Shown: positions 56,690 to 64,000 of the stretch, in pieces
How the letters are laid out: the number at the start of each line of letters is the position of its first letter
Numbering within the stretch: the first letter of the stretch is position 1
NCBI RefSeq assembly: GCF_026151205.1
Contig: NC_087072.1
Span: 18,956,103-19,020,102 of the forward strand
Origin: Bolinopsis microptera
Taxonomy: Eukaryota; Ctenophora; Tentaculata; Lobata; Bolinopsidae
Direction of reading: 5' to 3'
Length of the DNA: 64,000 nt
Position numbers and translations under genes: made by a program
The notes under the pieces: generated by a model
The model's input: the letters and a program-made list of their open reading frames with translations, nothing else
Database searches by the model: none
What the model was told of the DNA's origin: nothing

Positions 56690-58125
56690 TACAACATTTC
56701 ATTAAATGCCTCATACGTCGTTCTAAAACAAATTACTCTTCATAAAAATTTTCTTGGGGGCTGCGCCCACCCAACCCCCCTAGTCCCCCAACTTTTATTA
56801 TTGTGATGTCTGATTATTACTGCGCCCCCCCACCAGCCCACCAATTTGTATTATTGTCATGTCGATTATGCGCGTCTCACATTTGTCGTTTGGAACACCC
56901 CATTTCTCAAAAATTTTCCGGGAGGCTGCACCCACAACTTTGTATTATCGCGTCCTACAACATTTCTTTAATGATAATGTCGTTCTACATCAATAATTTC
57001 TAAAAATTTTCTTGGGGCTGCGCCCCCCCCCCCCCCAGTCCACAACTTTATCTTTTTGTGGATGTCTGATTATTACTGCGCCCACCCCCCAGCCCACAAC
57101 CTTGTATTTTTGTAATGTATGAACTATTGCAGTCCCACAAATGTCGTCTGGATCATCCTATTTCTCAAAAAGTTTCCGAAGGCCAGGGCTGCGCCTTGCC
57201 TAGCCCTCCACTTATTATTGTGATGTCAGATTATACATACTTGTCTACAAATTTTCTTTAATGTCAAATGTCGTCCGAACACATAATTTCTCAAAAATTT
57301 TCTGAATTGGCTGCGCCCCCCCACCCCCCCCCCCCCCCCCTCCCTATGCCAACCAACTTTATATTATTGTGATGTCTCAGGATTATTACTGCCCTACTAA
57401 ATTTCTTTAACGCTTATATGTCGTCTGAATACCCTATTTCTCAAAATTTTCGGGGGGTGCGCCCCCCTAGCTCACCTACTTTGTATTATTAGATTATTGT
57501 AGATGTTTGATTTTTTACTGTCCTACAAATTTATTTAATGCAAATGTCTGTTAAAAAAACATTATTTCTCCAAAAATTTCTGGGGGGCTTGCGCCCCCCC
57601 CCCCCCCCCGGTCCCCCCAAACTTTATATTATTGTGATTGGTCTGATTTTTACTAGCCCCAAATTTCTTTAATGCCAAATGCCGTTTTAATCACCTATTT
57701 CTCAAAATTTTCCTGGGGGGTTCGCTCCCCTAGCCTCCAACTTTATATTATTCTGAAGTATTGATTATTGCTCTCCTACAAATTTTTTTATGCCCAATGT
57801 TCGTCCTGACATCACCCTATTCTCAAATATTTTCGGGGGTTGCGCCCCCCCCCCCCCCCCCCCAGTCCCAGCCAACATTGTATTATTGTAATGTTCTGAT
57901 ACTTGCGTCTCTAATGTAGTCTGGAACACCTATTTCTCAAAATTTTGTCCAGAAGGCCAGCGGCTGCGCCCCCCCCCCTAAGACCCCAAATGTGTATTAT
58001 TGTGATGTCTGATTATTACTGTCCTAAAATTTCTTTAAAGCCAAATGTCGTCTCTAAAACACATAATTTCTCAAAAATGTTCTGGGGGGCTGCGCCTTCC
58101 CCCTCCCTTAGCCAACCAAAGAAGT
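56690..58125. repeat. ~125-bp tandem array with G-run/C-run hairpins
   Basis: About 11 units spaced 120-150 bp. Each contains TATTATTGTGATGTCTGATT, ATTTCTTTAATGCCAAATGTC, ATTTCTCAAAAATTTTC and a GGGGGGCTGCGCCCCCC-like block whose C run varies from 4 to about 18. The block can fold on itself. Confidence 0.9.
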
Positions 58126-58354
58126 TCGCCCGGCTACGTGTCCACGTGTCGGGCTACGTGCCGAGGAATCGAAAAACTTACTCTTTAAATGAAATATCGG
58201 ACCACCTTAATTATGAAGTTACGAGATGATAATATACATTGGGAGGCAAGTGGGGTATTCGGGTTGGGGTCAAATGCGCTAAAATTTGGCGCTGTCGAGT
58301 GGGTCTGCCTAAAATTCACGATCTAGCTTTGGGTCTGAGACATTTGTAAAAAAA
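58126..58354. other. Spacer between two tandem arrays
   Basis: Contains GGCTACGTG three times within 45 bp (58130-58165). No gene. Confidence 0.5.
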
Positions 58355-61300
58355 CCTTCTGTATCACAGTGAGAGTAGAGCTATGTCGTCTGAGTATGGT
58401 ACAAGCTAACAATATCTGTTTACCAGTTTAGGAGTAGACATGCGCTGTCGTCTGAGTAGTGTACAGCTAACAATATAAGTTTCACACGGTTTGAGTAGAG
58501 CGCTGTCGTTGCTGAGTAAGGTACAGCTAACAATAATCTGTATCCCAGTTTAGAGTAGTGTGCTGTCGTCTGTGTTGGTACAAGATAACAATATCTGTAT
58601 CTCCAGTTGACAGTAGTGCGCTGTCGTCTGAGTATGGTAACTAGCTAACAATATCTGTATACCAGTTTAGAGTAGTATGGGAGCGCTGTGTCGGCAGTAT
58701 GGCACAAGTAACAATATCTGTATACAGTTAGAGTTAGAGCGCTGTCTTCTGTGTATGGTACATGCGAACTTTATCTGTACTCCATGTTTAGAGTAGAGCG
58801 CTGTCGTTCTGAGTCATGGTACAAGCTATCAAATTTCAGTATCCAGTTTAGAGTAGAGCACTGATCGTCTGAGCTTATGGTACTGCTAACAATATCTGTA
58901 TCCAGTCTAGAGTAGAGCGCTCTTGTTCGTTGAGTATGGTACAAGCTGACAATATCTGTATCCAGTTTAGAGTAGAACACTGTCGTCTGAGTATGGTCAA
59001 GCTAACAATATCTGTATCCCAGTTTAGAGTAGAGCACTGTCTGTCTGAGTATGGTACAAGCTACAATATCTGTATCCCTGTTTAGAGTAGAGCAACTGTC
59101 CGTCATGTGTATGGTACAAGCTACCAAAATATGTATCCCTGTTTAGAGGTAGAGCACTGTCGTACTGAGTATGGTACAAGCTAACAATATCTGTAATCCA
59201 GTTTTAGAGTAGAGCGCTGTCGTCTGAGTATGGTACAAGCTTAACCATATCCGTATCCCAGTTTAGAGTAGAGACACTGTCGTCTGAGTATGGTCAAGCT
59301 AACAATATCTGGATCCCAGTCGAGAGTGTGCGCTTTCGTCTGAGTATGGTACATAGCCTTAACAATATCTGTATCCCAGTTTACAGTAGGAGCGGCTGTA
59401 GTCTGAGTTATGGTACAAGCTAACAATATCTGGATCCCAGTTTGAGTAGAGCGCTGTCGTCTGAGTATGGTACAAGCTAACAATATCTGTTCCTAGTTTA
59501 GAGTGAGCGCTGTCGTTCCGTCTGGTAGGAGGTACAAGCTAACAATATCTGTATCCCAGGTTACAGTACGAGCGCGTGTACGTCTGTGTATGGTACAAGC
59601 GAACAATATCTGTATACAGTTTAGAGTAGGTAGATACACTGTCAGTCTGAGTATGGTAAAGCTAACATATCGGTATTCCCCAGGGGGTTTTTAACGAGTA
59701 GAGCGCTGTCGTTCTGAGTGTGGTATACTAGCTAACATATCTGTATCCCTGTTTAGAGTTAGAGCACGGTGTTGAGTATGGTACAAGGCTAACCTATCTG
59801 TATCCAGATTTGAGTAGAGCGTGATAGTCGACTATGGTACAAAGCCTAACTATCTTCTGCTATCCCTGTTTAGAGTAGAGCGCTGTCGGTCTGAGTTGGT
59901 ACAGCTTACAATATATCTGTACTCCCAGTTTAGAGAACGAGCACTGTCGTTCCTGAGTATGGTACAGCTTACAATATACTGTATCCAGTTTAGATGTCGA
60001 GCAGGCTGACGTCTGAGTATGGTACAAGCTAACATATCTGTATCCTCAGTTTAGAGTAGGTCACTGTCGTCTGAGTATGTTACAAGCTAACAATTCTGTA
60101 TCCCAGTTAGAGTAGACCGCTGTCGTTGGGAGTAGGTACATTGGTACAAGCTAACAATATCTGTAGCATCCAGTTCTAGAGTAGTGCAATGTCGTCTGAG
60201 TATGGTACAAGCTAACCATATCTGTATCCAGTTTAGTAGTAGAGCGCTCTGTGTCTGACGTATGGTACAGGCTAACAATATCTGTATACCAGTTTAGCGT
60301 AGAGCGCTGTCGTCTGAGTTTGGTACAAGCAAACAATATCTGATTTCCAGTTTGAGATAGTGCGCTGTGCCTCTGAGTATGGTACAGCTAACAATATCTT
60401 GTATCTAGTTTAGAGTAGAGACTGTCGTATGAGTATGGTACAAGTAACAATATCTGTATCCCAGTTTGAGTAGGAGCTGTCGTCTGAGTATGGTAATGTA
60501 ACCAATATCTGTATACCAGTTTAGAGTAGAGCGCTGTCGTATGAGTTGGTACAAGCTAATTCAATTTCGGTATCCCGTTTAGAGTAGAGCGCTGTCCGTT
60601 GAGTTTGGTTCAAGATAACTTTATCTGTATCCCAGTTTTGAGTAGAGCTCTGTCGTCTGAGTATGGGACATGCTAAACAATATCTGATCCCAGCTTTAGA
60701 GTAGAGCGCTGTCGTCTGACGCGTATGGTACATTCGCTAACAATTTCTGTATCCCTGTTTAGAGTGAACATGTCGTCCTGTGTATGGTTACAAGCTAACA
60801 AATCTGTATCCCAGTTTAGAGTAGGCGCTGTGTCTTCCTGAGGTATGGTACTAGCTAACAATATCTGGTTATCATGTAGAGTAGAGCGCTGTCGTCTGAG
60901 TATGGTACATGCTAACAATTTCTGTCTCTAGTTTTAGAGTAGAGCGCTGTGTTGGAGTATGGTGCAATGTAACAATTTCTGTATCCCCAGTTTAGTGTAG
61001 AGGCGCTTCGTACTGAAGTATGGTACAAGCTAACAATATATAGTATCCCAGTTTTGTGTTAGTCCGCTGTCGTATCTGAGTATGGAACAGCTAAACAATT
61101 TCTGTATCCCAGTCTTAGAGGTGAGCGATGTCGTCTGAGTATGTACAAGCTAACAATATCTGTATCCAGTTTAGAGTCGGAGCGCTTGTTCGTTGTGTAT
61201 GGCCTAAAGCTATCATATCTGTATCCCTGTTTTTGAGTAGAGCGATGTCGTCAGAGTATGGTACAAGCTATTCAAATATCTGTACTCCATGCTTTACAGT

Positions 61301-64000
61301 AGGCGCTGTCGTCTGTGTATGGTACTAGCTAACAATATATGTATCCAGTTTACAGTTTAGAGCGCTTGTCGTTGTGTTTGGTACAAGCTAACAATATCTG
61401 TATCCAGTTTGAGTAGAGCGCTGTCGTTGAGTATGGTACAGTAACATTATCTGTATCTTGTTTAGTTGAGTAGTAGACTGCGCTGTCGTTGAGTATGGAT
61501 TACAAAGATAACAATATCTGTATCCCAGTTTACAGTAGATCGCTGTCGTCTGAGTATGGTACAAGCTAACAATATCTTGTTATTCACAGTTTAGACGTAG
61601 AGCGCTGTCGTTGAGTTTGGTACAAGCTAACAATATCTGCTATCCACAGCTTTACCAGTGAGCGCTGTCGTCTAGTTGGTACAAGCTAACATTTTCTGTA
61701 TCCTGTTTAGAGAAGGAGCACTGATCGTTGTGTAGGCACAACGCTAACAATATCTGTATCCCTGTTTAGAGTTTGAGCGCGTCGTTCTGAGTATGTTACA
61801 ATCTACATTATCTGTATCCCAGTTTAGAGTAGGAGCGCTGTGTCTGAGTATGGTACAAGCTAACAATATCTGTATCCCAGTTTAGGAGTAGAGCGCTGGC
61901 GTCGGAGTATTGGTAAAGCTAACAATATACTGTATCCCAGTTTAGATAGAGCACTGTCGTTTGTGTATGGTAAAAAGTAACAATATGTGTATCCCAGTTA
62001 GAGTAGGAGACGTCGTCGTCGGAGTTATGGTACATGCTAACAATATCGTATCAGTTTACAGTAGAGCGCTCGCGTATGAGATATGGTTCAGCTAACAAAT
62101 TCGTACCAGTTTGAGTAGAGCGATGTCGTCTGAGTTATGGTATAGCTAACAATATCTGTATCAGTTTAGAGTAGAGCGCTGTCCGTCTGTGTATGGTACA
62201 CAGCTAACAATATCTGTATACCAGTTTAGAGTGAGCGCTGTTCGTCTGAGTGTGGTACAAGCTAACATTATCTGTATCCCAGTTAGAGTAGAGCGCTGTG
62301 TCTGGAGTTATGGTACAAGCTAACAATATCTGATATACAGTTTAGAGTAGAGCGCTGTCGTCTGAGTATGGTACATGTAACAATATCTGTATACTAGTTT
62401 AGAGTAGGTACTGTCGGGTTCTGGTATGGTACAAGCTAAATCATTATCTGTTTCCAGTTTAGAGTAGAGCGCTGTCGTTCTGAGTTTGGTTACACAGCTT
62501 ACAATATCTGTATCACCAGTGTTTAGAGTAGAGCGCTGTCGTCTGGTATGGTCAAGCTAACAATTCTGTATCCAGTTTGAGATAGCGCTGTCGTCTGAGG
62601 TATGGATACAAGCTAACAATATCCTGTATCCAGTTTAGTGTAGAACACGTCGGGGTCTGAGTTTGGTACAAGCGACACTAAGATCATGTATCCAGTTTAG
62701 AGTTAGTAGAGCAGCTGTCGTCTGGTATGGTTACAAGCTAAAATTTCTGTAGCCTCAGTTTAGAGTAGAGCGCTGTCGGTCTGGATATGGTACAGCTAAA
62801 TTTTCTGTATCCCAAGTTTAGAGTAGAGCGCTGTAGTTGTGTCATGGTACAAGCTAACAACTATCTGTATACCCAGTTTAAGGAGTTGAGCGCTGTCGTC
62901 TGAGTATGGGTACATGCTAACAATTTATCGTATCCCAGTTTAGAGTAGACCGCTGTCGTCTGAGTACTGCCATGTTCAATAGCTGTATCCAGTTAGAGTT
63001 AGTGCGCTGGTCGTCTGAGTATTGGTACAAGTAACAAAAATATGTATCCCTTTTAGAGTAGAGCAATCAATGTCGTCTGAGTATGGTTCAAGCTAACCAT
63101 ATCTGTATACCGACTTTAGAGTAGTGCGATGTCGTATGAGTAGGTACAAAGCTAACAATACCTGTATCCCAGTTTTGACGTTGAGCCACTGTGTTGGTAT
63201 GGTACAGCTACACTATATCTGTTATCCCAGTCTGATTAGCGCGCTGTGATCTGTGTATGGTTACATAGCTCAACAATATCTGTATCCCTGTTACAGTTAG
63301 AGCACGCTGTCGTCTGAGCTATGGTACAAGTAACATTATCTGTTTCCAGTTTAGAGTTGAGCGCTGTCGTTTCTGAGTATGGTACAAGCTTACAATATCT
63401 GTTTCTAGTTTAGAGTAGAGCGCTGTCGTCTGAGGTATGTTACACAGCAAACAATATTCGGTATCCCCGTTTACAGTAGGCGCTGTCGTCTGAGTATTGG
63501 TAAGCTAACAATATCTGTTATCCCTGTTTAGAGTTGATCACTGTCGTTATGAGTATGGTACAAGCTAAACAATATGTGTATACCAGTTTTGAGTTAGTGA
63601 GCGGCTGTCGTTCTGTGTATCGGTACAAGTAAACAATATCTGTATCCCAGTTTTGAGTAGTGCACTGTCGTCTGAGTATGGTTACAAGTAACAATATGTG
63701 TAATCCTAGTTGAGTAGTGCGCTGTGTCTGAGTATGGTACAAGCTAACAATTGGCTGTATCCCAGTTTAGAGTATTAGAGCGCTTGTCGGCTGAGTATGG
63801 TACAATCTAACAATTTGTGTTCTCCCAGTTTAGAGTAGAGCGCTGTCGTCTGAGTTGTACAGACTAACACATTCTGTATCCAGTTTACAGTAGGAGCGCT
63901 GTCGTCTGAGTATGGTTACAAGCTAACAATATCTGTATCCCAGTTTAGAGATGTGCACTCGTCGCTGAGTATGGCCACAAGCTAACAATTCTGTTCCCCG
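58355..64000. repeat. 58-bp satellite array, runs off the window
   Basis: About 97 head-to-tail copies of a unit containing AGAGTAGAGCGCTGTCGTCT, GAGTATGGTACAAGC, TAACAATATCTGTATCCCAG and TTT. Nearly every unit has one or more single-base insertions, deletions or substitutions, with no higher-order period seen by eye. Openings on the minus strand such as repeats of a TILRRQRSTL-like peptide are by-products. Confidence 0.95.

Noticed and set aside
58355-64000. Short proteins or a CRISPR-like array in the terminal repeat
   Set aside because: Openings are by-products of the 58-bp unit. There are no unique spacers between repeats and the host is an animal.

Overview
This is nuclear DNA from an invertebrate animal, AT-rich and repeat-dense. 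The evidence is introns with GT..AG ends, animal housekeeping and ciliary genes (MZT1, EIF3K, SIL1, CEP162, a synaptotagmin-like gene), APE-type and RTE-type LINEs, tRNA-derived SINEs, hAT- and mariner-like TIR elements, and long satellites. All homologies are from motif recognition by eye, with no database search. The species cannot be fixed. Every confidently recognised start codon lies 2-12 nt after a T-rich 3' splice acceptor, which suggests a lineage with spliced-leader trans-splicing (for example hydrozoans, ctenophores or tunicates).

Layout. 1-8.98 kb is repeats: local duplications, GC-rich structured repeats, two decayed LINEs, an RTE remnant and a SINE-like piece. 9.17-11.54 kb holds MZT1 (2 exons) and EIF3K (one coding exon), both on +. 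12.07-22.2 kb is mostly non-coding, with minisatellites, a mariner-like element and a few unidentified candidate exons. 22.6-27.4 kb holds exons of a leucine-rich-repeat gene (+). 27.97-29.19 kb is a synaptotagmin-like gene (-) whose C2B junction appears to contain a 22-nt intron. 31.06-34.38 kb is a giant foldback element with tandemly repeated arms. 35.49-40.95 kb is SIL1 (-) and 41.59-49.29 kb is CEP162 (-), with 14 phase-compatible exons encoding 1211 residues. CEP162 intron 5 holds a decayed transporter copy and an RT fragment on the opposite strand. 49.4-54.6 kb is a nest of MITEs, SINEs, palindromes and structured repeats, several shared with the first 2.6 kb. 55.63-55.88 kb is the last exon of an unidentified minus-strand gene ending in a PDZ-ligand-like tail. 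56.7-58.1 kb is a ~125-bp tandem array, and 58.36-64.0 kb is a 58-bp satellite running off the window.

The genes do not form one pathway. MZT1 (gamma-tubulin ring complex) and CEP162 (centriole/cilium) are both centrosomal, SIL1 acts in the ER, EIF3K in translation initiation, and the synaptotagmin-like protein at membranes. Unique sequence looks accurate (all CEP162 exon phases agree). The tandem arrays carry an indel in nearly every unit, so they are either diverged or poorly polished.
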